Of a stretch of 64,000 nt of DNA, positions 9,479 through 17,979 are shown one piece after another (the stretch's first letter is position 1; the number at the start of each line of letters is the position of its first letter). The notes under the pieces were generated by a model that was given only the letters and a program-made list of their open reading frames with translations, was not told the DNA's origin and did no database searches. This stretch comes from Cyanobacteria bacterium SIG30 (lineage in GTDB: Bacteria; Cyanobacteriota; Vampirovibrionia; Gastranaerophilales; Gastranaerophilaceae), in NCBI GenBank assembly GCA_015152475.1, contig SUTW01000006.1, positions 78,372-142,371 on the forward strand, read 5' to 3'. The position numbers and the translations under genes are program-made.

Positions 9479-9673
9479 ATGACAAAGGCTGAAAAAATCA
9501 CAATCAGGTCAGACAGAACAACTGATTACAAATTTACTTACAGAGGAGAAGAGCAAATCCTTGGCGCAGGAAAAATTATAAGTATTGCAAACGGCTTGAA
9601 TGACGTTGTTTTACCAACTTGCGCAATGAAAATTATGAACAATTTAATCGTTATAAAGGATGACGTAAAATGA
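9479..9673 (+). CDS. Small protein of unknown function
   Basis: 64 residues, not recognised. It starts 10 bases after deoC with AAGGAAA upstream and overlaps the ACT gene by four bases (ATGA), so translational coupling supports it as a real gene. The sequence looks like a small beta-rich fold with no signal peptide, membrane segment or metal motif (one Cys near residue 48). Position between deoC and the UPF0237/UPF0210 pair is the only clue to function. Confidence 0.7.
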   Translation: MTKAEKITIRSDRTTDYKFTYRGEEQILGAGKIISIANGLNDVVLPTCAMKIMNNLIVIKDDVK

Positions 9674-9948
9674 GTAAACAAAGAATTATAGTTACAATTT
9701 CAGGACTTGATAAAATTGGAATTGTTGCATCAGTTTCAGCAAAACTTGCAGAATTGAATGTAAATATTGAAGATATAAAACAAACAATTATGCAAGATTT
9801 CTTTGTTATGGTTATGCTATGCGACATTTCAAATTCTGCAAAAAGTTTTAAAGAAATAAAAGATGAAATCATAGAAAATTCTGAAAAACTTGGAATGGAA
9901 GCTTGGATACAAAAAAAAGATATTTTTGACAAAATGCACACAATATAA
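9670..9948 (+). CDS. ACT-domain protein, UPF0237 family
   Basis: A 92-residue protein that is almost entirely one ACT domain, the fold that usually binds amino acids or other small effectors. The pattern [24 protein letters not shown] followed by [13 protein letters not shown] is typical of UPF0237 (shown here in shortened pieces: [25 protein letters not shown]). It overlaps the preceding small gene by four bases and is 11 bases before the UPF0210 gene. UPF0237 and UPF0210 are found together in many anaerobes, suggesting a regulator and partner enzyme, but their function is not established. Confidence 0.9.
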   Translation: MSKQRIIVTISGLDKIGIVASVSAKLAELNVNIEDIKQTIMQDFFVMVMLCDISNSAKSFKEIKDEIIENSEKLGMEAWIQKKDIFDKMHTI

Positions 9949-9959
9949 AAGGTTTTAAA

Positions 9960-11327
9960 ATGGCTGATTTTAATATAAACAACATAATGGAAACAATCCA
10001 AATGATAAAGGTTCACCACTTAGATATAAGAACCGTCACTTTGGCATTAAGTTTAAGGGATTGTATTTCAACGGACATAAAAGAAACTGGGGATAAAATC
10101 CATAGCAAAATTCTAAAATATGCAAAAAACCTTTCAAAATATGCAGATGATATTGAAAACGAATTTTCAATCCCAATTATAAACAAAAGAATTGCTGTAA
10201 CGCCGATTTCTTTAATTGGCGAAGCAGCAAAAGATATGGATTATGTGTATCTAGCAAAAGTTTTAGATGACGCAGCAAATCAAGTTGGCGTTGATTTTAT
10301 AGGTGGCTTTTCTGCTCTTGTTGAAAAAGGTTGTACAAAAGGCGACATTGCCTTAATTTCATCAATTCCAGAGGCATTACAAAAAACACAGCGTGTGTGT
10401 TCATCTGTTAACCTTGCAACATCAAAAGCCGGAATCAACATGAATGCTGTTTTAAAAATGGGCGAAATTATTAAAGAAACAGCAAACCTTACAGCAGATA
10501 AAGACGGTATTGGTGCAGCAAAACTAGTATGTTTTTGCAATTCCGTTTCAGATAATCCATTTATGGCTGGTGCATATTGTGGGATTAATGAACCAGAATG
10601 TGCGTTAAATATTGGTGTTTCAGGACCAGGTGTTGTCAAATGGGCAGTTCAAAATATGCCAAAAGATGCGGACCTTGGTGAAGTTTCAAATTTAATCAAA
10701 AAAACTTCATTCAAAATTACAACAACTGGCGAACTTATAGGCAGAGAGCTTGCAAGTCGTCTTGCAATTCCATTTGGAGTTATTGACTTGTCTCTTGCAC
10801 CAACACCTGCGGAAAATGACAGTGTTGCAGGCATTTTTAAAGCAATGGGCCTTGAACAAGCAGGTGCTCACGGAACAACTGCAGCCCTTGCAATGTTAAA
10901 TGATGCAGTTAAAAAAGGTGGGACAATGGCATCAAGTTATGTAGGAGGTTTATCTGGTGCATTTATTCCAGTTTCAGAAGATGCAGAAATGATTGAGGCT
11001 GTTAATAAGGGTGCTCTAACAATTGATAAACTTGAAGCAATGACTTGTGTATGTTCAGTCGGACTTGACATGATTGCAATCCCTGGCAATACACCAAATT
11101 CAACAATATCTGGAATTATTGCAGACGAAATGGCAATCGGTATGATTAACAAAAAAACAACTGCCGTTAGAATTATCCCTGTTCCAAACAAAGTGGAAGG
11201 TGACAAAGCGGTTTATGGCGGGCTTCTTGGCGAAGCGCCTGTTATGAGTGTTAATAAATATTCAAGCGCAGGTTTTGTAAATCGTGGCGGCAGAATTCCA
11301 GCCCCAATTCATAGCTTAAATAACTAA
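9960..11327 (+). CDS. UPF0210/DUF711 family protein
   Basis: 455-residue cytosolic protein of the UPF0210 family; recognised from [31 protein letters not shown] and the glycine-rich [10 protein letters not shown] and [12 protein letters not shown] segments. The family is structurally related to glycyl-radical (PFL-like) folds and has no proven reaction. It follows the ACT protein with an 11-base gap and AAAGG before the ATG, so the two are presumably co-expressed. A strong inverted repeat closes the operon. Confidence 0.9.
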   Translation: MADFNINNIMETIQMIKVHHLDIRTVTLALSLRDCISTDIKETGDKIHSKILKYAKNLSKYADDIENEFSIPIINKRIAVTPISLIGEAAKDMDYVYLAKVLDDAANQVGVDFIGGFSALVEKGCTKGDIALISSIPEALQKTQRVCSSVNLATSKAGINMNAVLKMGEIIKETANLTADKDGIGAAKLVCFCNSVSDNPFMAGAYCGINEPECALNIGVSGPGVVKWAVQNMPKDADLGEVSNLIKKTSFKITTTGELIGRELASRLAIPFGVIDLSLAPTPAENDSVAGIFKAMGLEQAGAHGTTAALAMLNDAVKKGGTMASSYVGGLSGAFIPVSEDAEMIEAVNKGALTIDKLEAMTCVCSVGLDMIAIPGNTPNSTISGIIADEMAIGMINKKTTAVRIIPVPNKVEGDKAVYGGLLGEAPVMSVNKYSSAGFVNRGGRIPAPIHSLNN

Positions 11328-11340
11328 ATTCATATAATAA

Positions 11341-11378
11341 AAATACTAGCAAGTAACTTAACTTGCTAGTATTTTAGT
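11341..11378. terminator. Bidirectional terminator after UPF0210 / pilin-like gene
   Basis: Perfect 14-bp inverted repeat AAATACTAGCAAGT / ACTTGCTAGTATTT (11341-11354 and 11361-11374) with a 6-base loop, A-rich before and T-rich after. It lies between convergent genes and can serve both. Confidence 0.85.
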
Positions 11379-11391
11379 TTGTATATTAAAT

Positions 11392-12204
11392 TTAGTAATT
11401 CATCTGCCAGCCTTCATCTATTATGCGAGCAGTGCAACCATAACCATTAACTTGTTTAATATTACCATCAGAACAACCAAGACTTACATTAGTACTAGTT
11501 TTCCAATGATATGCTTCAGGGTTTAAAGGGTCGATATATAGTGCATAGTCATAACCTCCTTCAGCATAAATTGAACCATTTGGAGCAACAATTAGTTCAA
11601 AAAGGTCACGACCAGCCTTATTAGGTCCTTTATCACCATTAACATCTATTAAAATTTGTCCTAAATCATATGGTAATTTACCACCCTTGCTTTTAATAAT
11701 CGGAATATTGGCAATTTGTTCCGGAAGCAAAACGGTGGAAGGATTAAAAGGATGAACAAAAACCGTTGAGCCATCGGCAAAATGAAAATATGGCAAAACA
11801 ATACTTGAAAGAGTTTGACCATTTAATCCAACATAGCCAAGGTCAGTCAATTTAGATGAGCTTGCCTCGGAATCGGTGACCTTAAACACTTTTGAAAATT
11901 CCGCAATAAAAGGTGAATAAACATTGCCTTCTAATTCATCCGGTGCCGCTTGCCACAAATTAGTATCTTCAAGTTTTGTAACACCATCATTTGCCATGGC
12001 ATTTTTAAAACCATTACTTAAAACCGAAACTGTTTTTTTAAGCTGAGTTACGTATTGTTGCTTTTGATAATTAACAATTAAAGTAGGGATTGTAAGTGCT
12101 GCAACAACGCCAATGATAGCTAATGTGATAAGTACTTCTGCAAGAGTGAAGGCTTTTAAACTTCTAGATGCCCCCCCCCCGTGATTAAAATTAAATCTAT
12201 ACAT
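11392..12204 (-). CDS. Pilin-like protein with prepilin leader and in-frame poly-G tract (10 G)
   Basis: Type IV pilin/pseudopilin-like protein, 270 residues. The leader is MYRFNFNHGGGASRSLKA, followed by the prepilin peptidase site KA|FTLAEV and a hydrophobic helix (LITLAIIGVVAALTIPTL). A run of ten G bases (12171-12180 as C on the + strand) encodes the three Gly plus the first base of Ala in the leader, so slippage would change the frame before the mature protein begins. With 10 G the gene is open. The C-terminal part carries DVNGDKGPNKAGRD, shared with the two pilins at 19-20 kb. GAAAGGA precedes the ATG. Such proteins are numerous in Gastranaerophilales-like genomes; the exact role (pilus, secretion or surface attachment) is not known. 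Confidence 0.88.
   Translation of the reverse strand: MYRFNFNHGGGASRSLKAFTLAEVLITLAIIGVVAALTIPTLIVNYQKQQYVTQLKKTVSVLSNGFKNAMANDGVTKLEDTNLWQAAPDELEGNVYSPFIAEFSKVFKVTDSEASSSKLTDLGYVGLNGQTLSSIVLPYFHFADGSTVFVHPFNPSTVLLPEQIANIPIIKSKGGKLPYDLGQILIDVNGDKGPNKAGRDLFELIVAPNGSIYAEGGYDYALYIDPLNPEAYHWKTSTNVSLGCSDGNIKQVNGYGCTARIIDEGWQMNY
12134..12186 (-). repeat. Copy 1 of the poly-G leader cassette (10 G)
   Basis: 53-base block that is identical to 19488-19541 except for one fewer G in the tract. It encodes the end of the leader and the start of the pilin helix. The homopolymer itself is 12171-12180. Confidence 0.9.
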
Positions 12205-12211
12205 AATTTTT

Positions 12212-12284
12212 AAAATCCTTTCTTAATTTCCGTATTTAAAAACTTCACATCTTTATTATAACATTTTCTGAAACAAAAAGTAAA
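12212..12284 (-). promoter_or_regulatory. Promoter and conserved 5' leader of pilin copy 1
   Basis: On the minus strand TATAAT is at 12260-12255 inside ATGTTATAATA, with a weak TTTACT about 18 bases upstream. The 31 bases at 12242-12212 of the leader, which include the ribosome-binding site AAGAAAGGA, are nearly identical to the leader of the second poly-G pilin (19597-19567). Leader length is about 45 bases. Confidence 0.65.
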
Positions 12285-12386
12285 CTTTAAAGTAAAAAAT
12301 TTACATAAAAACTCAATAAACACTTGATTTCTATTTTTGTTGATGTTAGATTTTAAATAAGTGATACCAATTGAAAGGAATTAAAA

Positions 12387-12575
12387 ATGTCAGTAGTATG
12401 TGATATATGTGGTAAAAAATCAATCAAAGCTGCAAAAATAACTTTTTCACACAAACAAAATACACACAGACAACTTCCAAACATCCAATCAGTGAGAGCG
12501 GTTGTAAATGGTCAAGTTAAAAAATTAAACGTGTGCACATCTTGCATAAAAGCAGGAAAAGTTACAAAAGCGTAA
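12387..12575 (+). CDS. rpmB: 50S ribosomal protein L28, zinc-ribbon form
   Basis: Ribosomal protein L28 of 62 residues: begins MSVVCDICGKK with the central HRQLPNIQSVRA pattern of the family. Cys pairs C5-x2-C8 and C51-x2-C54 form the zinc-binding (C+) version. GAAAGGAA precedes the ATG, and TTGATT-N17-TAGATT (12324-12352) is a weak candidate promoter. Monocistronic, with its own terminator. Confidence 0.94.
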   Translation: MSVVCDICGKKSIKAAKITFSHKQNTHRQLPNIQSVRAVVNGQVKKLNVCTSCIKAGKVTKA

Positions 12576-12593
12576 GAAGATTTTAAAGATTTG

Positions 12594-12623
12594 AAGGACT
12601 CCTTAAAGGGGTCCTTTTATTTT
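12594..12623 (+). terminator. Terminator of rpmB
   Basis: Nine-pair stem AAGGACTCC / GGGGTCCTT (one T-G pair) with loop TTAAA, followed by TTATTTT. Confidence 0.85.
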
Positions 12624-12700
12624 AAAGAAACATTTGCCTAAGGCAATGTTTATGATATGATTTTGACAGGAAAACGTTATATTTTTAAAGGAGAAAAATA

Positions 12701-15370
12701 ATGACAGAAAAACGTGTTTGGTTATTTCGCGAAGGTAATGCCGATATGCGCAATTTATTGGGCGGTAAAGGTGCTAACCTTTCAGAAATGACAAATTTAG
12801 GATTACCAGTTCCTCCAGGACTAACAATCACAACAGAAACTTGTATGGCATACATCAACAATGGAAACAAAATGCCAGAAGGTTTAATGGATGAAGTTAA
12901 AGTAGCTTTAAAAGACGTTGAAGCACAAACAGGCAAAAAATTCGGCGACACAACAAACCCATTATTAGTTTCAGTTAGATCAGGTGCAAGAGTTTCCATG
13001 CCTGGTATGATGGAAACAATTTTAAACTTAGGTTTAAATGATGAAACAGTTGAAGCTATGGTTAAATTAACAAACAACCCTCGTTTCTGCTATGACTCAT
13101 ATAGAAGATTCTTAACTATGTTTGGTTCAGTTGCTTGGGAAATGGACAGACAAAAATACTTCGAATCAGAAGTTGAAAAAGTTAAAGAAAGAGAAGGCGT
13201 TTCAGCTGACACAGAAATTTCAGCAGAAGGTTGGAAATCTTTAATCCCAATTTACAAAAATGTAATTAAAGAAGTTACAGGTAAAGAATTCCCACAAGAC
13301 CCATATGTTCAATTACAAGAAGCAATTGAAGCAGTATTCCGTTCTTGGAATATTCCACGTGCCGTTGCATACAGAAATATGAACAAAATTGACCACAATT
13401 TCGGTACTGCCGTAAACGTTCAAACAATGGTATTTGGTAATATGGGTAATGACTGTGCAACAGGTGTTTCATTCACAAGAAACCCTGCAACAGGTGAAAA
13501 CAAATTTTACGGCGAATATCTTGTAAACGCACAAGGTGAAGACGTTGTTGCTGGTATCAGAACTCCAAAACAAATCGCAGAATTAGAAACTGATATGCCA
13601 GAACTTTACAAACAATATGTTGCAATCGCAAAACAATTAGAAGAAGGCTACCATGATGTTCAAGATATGGAATTTACTATCGAACGTGGTAAACTTTGGA
13701 TTCTTCAAACAAGAAATGGTAAAAGAACTGCAAAAGCAGCTATCAAAATTGCAGTTGATTTATACAACGAAGGCATCGTGACTAAAGAACAAGCAATCGC
13801 TCAAGTTGACCCATATTCAGTATATCAAGTATTACTACCTTGCTTTAACCCAGCTGCTGTTAAACACGCACACAAAGTTTCAAAAGGTGTAAACGCATCT
13901 CCAGGTGCAGCTGTTGGTAAAATAGTATTTGATACAGAAGAAGCTGCAAGACGTGGTGAAGCTGGTGAAAAAGTTATTCTTGTAAGAATTGAAACTTGCC
14001 CAGACGATATTCACGGTATGGCAGTTGCTCAAGGTGTATTGACTCTTCGTGGTGGTGCTACATCTCACGCAGCAGTTGTTGCAAAAGGTATGGGTAAACC
14101 TTGCGTTTCAGGTTGTGAAGACTTAGTTATCGACCTTAAAGCCGAAACAATCACTTGCCAAGACGGCACAGTATTCCACAAAGATGATATTATTTCTCTT
14201 GATGGTGGTACAGGTGAAGTTATGGAAGGCGCTATCGAACTTGTTGAAGCAGGTATTGATTCAGACTTCGAAACTTTCTTCTCTTGGGTAAATGAAATTA
14301 AAACAATGAAAGTTGAAGCTAACGCTGATACTCCAAAAGATATCGAAAACGCAATTAAATTCGGTGCTGAAGGTGTTGGTCTTTGCCGTACAGAACATAT
14401 GTTCATGGATCCAAACAGACTTCCTTGGGTACAAAAAATGATTATTGCAGGAACAAAAGAAGCTAGAAAAGAAGCTTTGGATAAATTGCTTCCAATGCAA
14501 TATGATGACTTCTACTCAATGTTTAAAGCATTAGGCGACAAACCACTTACAGTTCGTCTATTAGATCCACCATTACATGAATTCTTACCTTCAAAAATCG
14601 AATTAGTTGAAAAAGTTGCAACTAAAAAAGCATTAGGTCAAGATTACTCAGAAGATCAAAAAATGCTTGATATCGTTGAAAACTTGTCAGAATCAAACCC
14701 AATGATGGGTCTTCGTGGTTGCCGTTTAGGTTTAACTTACCCTGAAATCAACGAAATGCAAGTAAGAGCAATCTTTGAAGCATGCTGTGATTTAGTTAAA
14801 GAAGGTCACAAAGTTCAACCTTGGATTATGATTCCATTGATTGGACATGTTAACGAACTAAAAGTTGCAAAAGAAATTTTAGTTAAAGTTGCTGAACTTG
14901 TAATGGCTGAAAAAGGCGTTAAGGTAGATTACAAATTTGGTACAATGATCGAAATTCCACGCGCTTGTATCACAGCTGATGAAATTGCTGACTACGCTGA
15001 ATTCTTCTCATTCGGTACAAACGACCTAACTCAAATGACATTCGGTTATTCAAGAGATGACGCTGAAGGCAAATTCTTGAAAAACTACGTTGAACAAAAA
15101 ATATTACCAAGCAACCCATTTGTAACATTAGATACAAAAGGTGTTGGTAAATTAGTTGAAATGTCAATGGAAAAAGGTAAAGCAGTTAATGCCAACTTGG
15201 TTGGTGGTGTTTGTGGTGAACACGGTGGCGACCCAGATTCAGTTAAATTCTGCCACAATATTGGCTTGAATTATGTTTCTTGCTCACCATTCAGAGTTCC
15301 TCAAGCACGCCTTGCAGCAGCTCAAGCAGTTATTGAAGCAAAAAAAGCTAAAACTTGCTGCTGTTGCTAA
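12701..15370 (+). CDS. ppdK: Pyruvate, phosphate dikinase
   Basis: Interconverts pyruvate + ATP + phosphate and phosphoenolpyruvate + AMP + PPi; in fermenting anaerobes it often works as a PPi-dependent glycolytic enzyme. 889 residues with the N-terminal ATP-grasp region (GGKGANLSEM), the phosphohistidine domain (GGATSHAAVVAKGMG, His near residue 455) and the C-terminal PEP/pyruvate barrel (SFGTNDLTQMTFG, GGVCGEHGGDP with catalytic Cys). An unusual end is four consecutive cysteines (KTCCCC) just before the stop. AAAGGAG lies eight bases before the ATG. Codon use is biased to a few codons, in keeping with high expression. Confidence 0.96.
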   Translation: MTEKRVWLFREGNADMRNLLGGKGANLSEMTNLGLPVPPGLTITTETCMAYINNGNKMPEGLMDEVKVALKDVEAQTGKKFGDTTNPLLVSVRSGARVSMPGMMETILNLGLNDETVEAMVKLTNNPRFCYDSYRRFLTMFGSVAWEMDRQKYFESEVEKVKEREGVSADTEISAEGWKSLIPIYKNVIKEVTGKEFPQDPYVQLQEAIEAVFRSWNIPRAVAYRNMNKIDHNFGTAVNVQTMVFGNMGNDCATGVSFTRNPATGENKFYGEYLVNAQGEDVVAGIRTPKQIAELETDMPELYKQYVAIAKQLEEGYHDVQDMEFTIERGKLWILQTRNGKRTAKAAIKIAVDLYNEGIVTKEQAIAQVDPYSVYQVLLPCFNPAAVKHAHKVSKGVNASPGAAVGKIVFDTEEAARRGEAGEKVILVRIETCPDDIHGMAVAQGVLTLRGGATSHAAVVAKGMGKPCVSGCEDLVIDLKAETITCQDGTVFHKDDIISLDGGTGEVMEGAIELVEAGIDSDFETFFSWVNEIKTMKVEANADTPKDIENAIKFGAEGVGLCRTEHMFMDPNRLPWVQKMIIAGTKEARKEALDKLLPMQYDDFYSMFKALGDKPLTVRLLDPPLHEFLPSKIELVEKVATKKALGQDYSEDQKMLDIVENLSESNPMMGLRGCRLGLTYPEINEMQVRAIFEACCDLVKEGHKVQPWIMIPLIGHVNELKVAKEILVKVAELVMAEKGVKVDYKFGTMIEIPRACITADEIADYAEFFSFGTNDLTQMTFGYSRDDAEGKFLKNYVEQKILPSNPFVTLDTKGVGKLVEMSMEKGKAVNANLVGGVCGEHGGDPDSVKFCHNIGLNYVSCSPFRVPQARLAAAQAVIEAKKAKTCCCC

Positions 15371-15397
15371 GCTAACAAAGCAATAGTGAACTCAAAA

Positions 15398-15426
15398 AGC
15401 CGGATCTTAATGGTCCGGTTTTTTAT
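15398..15426 (+). terminator. Terminator of ppdK
   Basis: Stem AGCCGGATC / GGTCCGGTT with a 5-base loop and two G-T pairs, followed by TTTTATT. Confidence 0.85.
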
Positions 15427-15433
15427 TAACAAA

Positions 15434-15462
15434 TTATACATTTAGCAAAAATATGATATAAT
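15434..15462 (+). promoter_or_regulatory. Promoter before the zinc-finger gene
   Basis: TTATAC (15434-15439), 17 bases, TATAAT (15457-15462). The start codon is 20 bases further on with AGAGGAAAA before it, so this transcript has a short leader and a Shine-Dalgarno sequence. Confidence 0.65.
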
Positions 15463-15482
15463 CAAACAAAAGAGGAAAATTT

Positions 15483-15752
15483 ATGGATAAAAAAGTAGTA
15501 TCAATAGGCTCAAAAAAGAAAGACAAAAAGGAAACAATTAAAGAAGTTGAAACAAAAAAAATAGAACCAGTCTATTGTAGTTTCTGCGGAAGACCAAATA
15601 CACAAGTGCCCAAAATGGTAAAAGGTCCAGGAGTTAATATTTGTTCTGAATGCACATTGATTGCAGTTCAATATTTAATTTTGCAAGATGGTGCCCTATC
15701 TCAAGAAGCACAAAAAATTATTGATATGCTTTGGGGAACACAAGAAAAATAG
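15483..15752 (+). CDS. Stand-alone ClpX-type zinc-finger protein
   Basis: 89 residues: a lysine-rich N-terminal tail (about 30 residues) then a C4 zinc finger like the ClpX N-terminal domain, CSFCGRPNTQVPKMVKGPG..ICSEC (C-x2-C and C-x2-C, about residues 32-57), then a short helix. No AAA+ domain follows, so it is not ClpX itself. In ClpX this finger binds adaptors and substrates; here it could be a stand-alone adaptor. It heads a four-gene run with a helical-repeat protein, ruvX and a DUF1292 gene. Confidence 0.8.
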   Translation: MDKKVVSIGSKKKDKKETIKEVETKKIEPVYCSFCGRPNTQVPKMVKGPGVNICSECTLIAVQYLILQDGALSQEAQKIIDMLWGTQEK

Positions 15753-15763
15753 AGAAATTTAAA

Positions 15764-17320
15764 ATGACCCAAAATCAACAAAGCAAGATTCAATTAAGAG
15801 CACAAATTTTAAAAAAATTAGAAAAAATAAAGCAGGGGATCAACAACAAAACTCTTGATGCGCAAGCTGAACTTGTTGATTTTTCAACAATTAAGGATTA
15901 CAAAACATTATCAAAAATTATTATAAATGAATTAAAAGGAGACAATTCAGATTATGATTATTTTTTGTTGCAAATTTTGACAAAAAGCATTGGAAAAGAT
16001 GCGGAAGATTATGTTTTTGATGCAATTATGTCAGATAAAATTGATGACAATAAAAAATTGTATTTAATAAATGTGCTAAAAGAATTAAATGAAAACGCAA
16101 ATTATTCCGCATTAGTTAATTCAATTTCAAATCCACTAAATAATTTTTACGAAGAAGCAGATGAAATTGAAGAAGATGCGATAAAAACAATATCTTCCCA
16201 AATTGATTTTATGGATTTTTATTTTGCATCAAATGATGAAGACAAAGATGAAATTTTAAATACATTTATTGAAAACAGCAATAAAAATGACTTAATAAAT
16301 ATACTATCTTTACTAATTTACAACAAAGATGAAAGAAATATTGAATACGCAATTGAAAAGATAAGTAAAATAAAATCATATCAATCATTTTTGCCGTTAA
16401 ATTACATAATAAAAAATTTTAAAAATAAAAAATATATAGCGCTTGCACACAAAGCAATCAATGAATTAAAACTTTTAGGATTAAGAAAAGAAAAAACAAG
16501 AGAAGAAATATATAGTGAAATTTTATATGATTCAAAACCTTTAAATGGTTGGGTAAGCGACATTGATGGCGCATTTAATTTTGTTTTAATGTTTGCAAGA
16601 GAAAATTTAAATTCAACAATTTCTTTCTTTGCAACCGTTTTAAATTTGGCAAACGGCGCAGTTGAATGTTTTGGTTTTGAAGATTTAGAAAGAAGTGAAT
16701 TTAGAGAAATTGCGAAAAATATATATAAAAAAGACAAAGTTACAGAAATTGGCGCAGAAAAAGCTGCTAATATTTTAACCAAAATAACAAAAAACGCTAT
16801 TATTAATGATATAGAACAGTGTTATGAATTGTATGCATGGCAAACACTAACTTGCGACATAAAAGAAGATGAAAATATCGAAGATGAAATAAATAATTGT
16901 CTAGAATATACAAATTTAAAGAAAGAAGATATTAAAAGTATCATAAAATATTTTGATAATTGGTTTATAAATTATGGTGACAATCAAGCATTTGATAAAC
17001 TAATAAATGAAATTAACCAAATAAAAGAAATTGAAAAAATTGAAGAAATTATCAAAGAAAAACAAGGTTTAATATTAAACAAAAATATAGATGATATGCT
17101 TTTATACCAAAGCTATTTCCTAAAACAAAATCATAAAAACGAATTGTCAAAGATATTAAATTCAATAAGAAAAGATGAAAAAACAAAAAAAGAATTAAAA
17201 AATTTAATTATCAAAAAAAGTATAATTATTCATTACAAAAATCAAAAAGAAAATTTATTTATAAAAACAAAAAATGAAATTTTGGATATAATAGAAGAGA
17301 AATGGCAAAAAGAATTTTAG
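15764..17320 (+). CDS. Helical-repeat protein of unknown function
   Basis: 518 residues from the ATG at 15764 (MTQNQQSK); an in-frame ATG at 15731 would overlap the previous gene. No family recognised. Composition is rich in Lys, Glu, Ile and Asn with a regular alpha-helical pattern suggesting a HEAT-like solenoid, though no clear repeat consensus can be aligned by eye. No signal peptide or membrane segment. It overlaps ruvX by 19 bases, so translation is coupled. The C-terminal third is very A-rich at the DNA level. Confidence 0.75.
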   Translation: MTQNQQSKIQLRAQILKKLEKIKQGINNKTLDAQAELVDFSTIKDYKTLSKIIINELKGDNSDYDYFLLQILTKSIGKDAEDYVFDAIMSDKIDDNKKLYLINVLKELNENANYSALVNSISNPLNNFYEEADEIEEDAIKTISSQIDFMDFYFASNDEDKDEILNTFIENSNKNDLINILSLLIYNKDERNIEYAIEKISKIKSYQSFLPLNYIIKNFKNKKYIALAHKAINELKLLGLRKEKTREEIYSEILYDSKPLNGWVSDIDGAFNFVLMFARENLNSTISFFATVLNLANGAVECFGFEDLERSEFREIAKNIYKKDKVTEIGAEKAANILTKITKNAIINDIEQCYELYAWQTLTCDIKEDENIEDEINNCLEYTNLKKEDIKSIIKYFDNWFINYGDNQAFDKLINEINQIKEIEKIEEIIKEKQGLILNKNIDDMLLYQSYFLKQNHKNELSKILNSIRKDEKTKKELKNLIIKKSIIIHYKNQKENLFIKTKNEILDIIEEKWQKEF

Positions 17321-17709
17321 GCTTAGACATAGGAACAAAAAGAATAGGGGTTGCAATAACCGACCCCCTATGTATTTTTTCGCGTGAATTAAAATTGGTT
17401 TTAAGAAAAAATGATAAAGAAGCTCAAGACGAAATACGAAATTTAGCAAAAGAAAATGGTGTTGAGACAATTGTTGCAGGTTTACCATACAACACAGACG
17501 GTTCAATAGGTTTTCAGGCACAAAATTGTATAGATTTTATGAAACCACTTGAAAAAGAATTCAAAATAGTATATTGTGATGAAAGGTATTCTTCATCAGA
17601 AGCTGAAGAACTACTTCGAAAAGAAGGAAAAAAATACACAAAAGACAAGGGTCTTGTTGATTTAAAAAGTGCTTGTTTGATATTAGAAGATTATTTAAGG
17701 GGACTATAA
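17302..17709 (+). CDS. ruvX: Holliday-junction resolvase-like protein RuvX (YqgF)
   Basis: RNase H-fold nuclease family implicated in 16S rRNA 5' processing and in resolving junctions. 135 residues with the catalytic Asp in LGLDIGTKRIGVA, the VAGLPYNTDGS segment, DERYSS with the second acidic residue, and a late acidic position in KGLVDLKSA. It lies between the helical-repeat gene (19-base overlap) and DUF1292 with no gap, the same ruvX-yrzB order as in Firmicutes. Confidence 0.94.
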   Translation: MAKRILGLDIGTKRIGVAITDPLCIFSRELKLVLRKNDKEAQDEIRNLAKENGVETIVAGLPYNTDGSIGFQAQNCIDFMKPLEKEFKIVYCDERYSSSEAEELLRKEGKKYTKDKGLVDLKSACLILEDYLRGL

Positions 17710-17979
17710 ATGCAAGAATTACAAATAATAAAAACAACTGACGAAGAAGGCAAAGAGGTAGAATTAAAACTTCTAGACATAGTAAATGTTGACGACATTG
17801 ATTATGCACTTTTATTACCAAAAGATGCAGACCCAGAAGCCGATGACGCAGAAGTTGTTTTAATGCGTTTTAAAATAGAAAACGAAGAATATATCTTTGA
17901 AACAATTGATGATGACGATGAATTCGATCTTGTTGCACAAGCAATCATTGATGATGCAGAAGAAAATTACAAAGATTAA
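17710..17979 (+). CDS. DUF1292 family protein (YrzB-like)
   Basis: 89-residue very acidic protein starting directly after the ruvX stop. The pattern VELKLLDIVNVDDIDYALLLP and the central VVLMRFKIENEEYIFETIDDDDEF (seen here as MRFKIENEE and ETIDDDDEFD) are typical of DUF1292, whose function is not known but whose gene regularly follows ruvX. Its stop overlaps the convergent mazG by four bases. Confidence 0.88.
   Translation: MQELQIIKTTDEEGKEVELKLLDIVNVDDIDYALLLPKDADPEADDAEVVLMRFKIENEEYIFETIDDDDEFDLVAQAIIDDAEENYKD

Noticed and set aside
12628-12652. Hairpin AAACATT-GCC / GGC-AATGTTT between rpmB and ppdK as a riboswitch
   Set aside because: A single stem with a 3-base loop and a bulge; no known riboswitch core, and it may be part of the rpmB terminator region.
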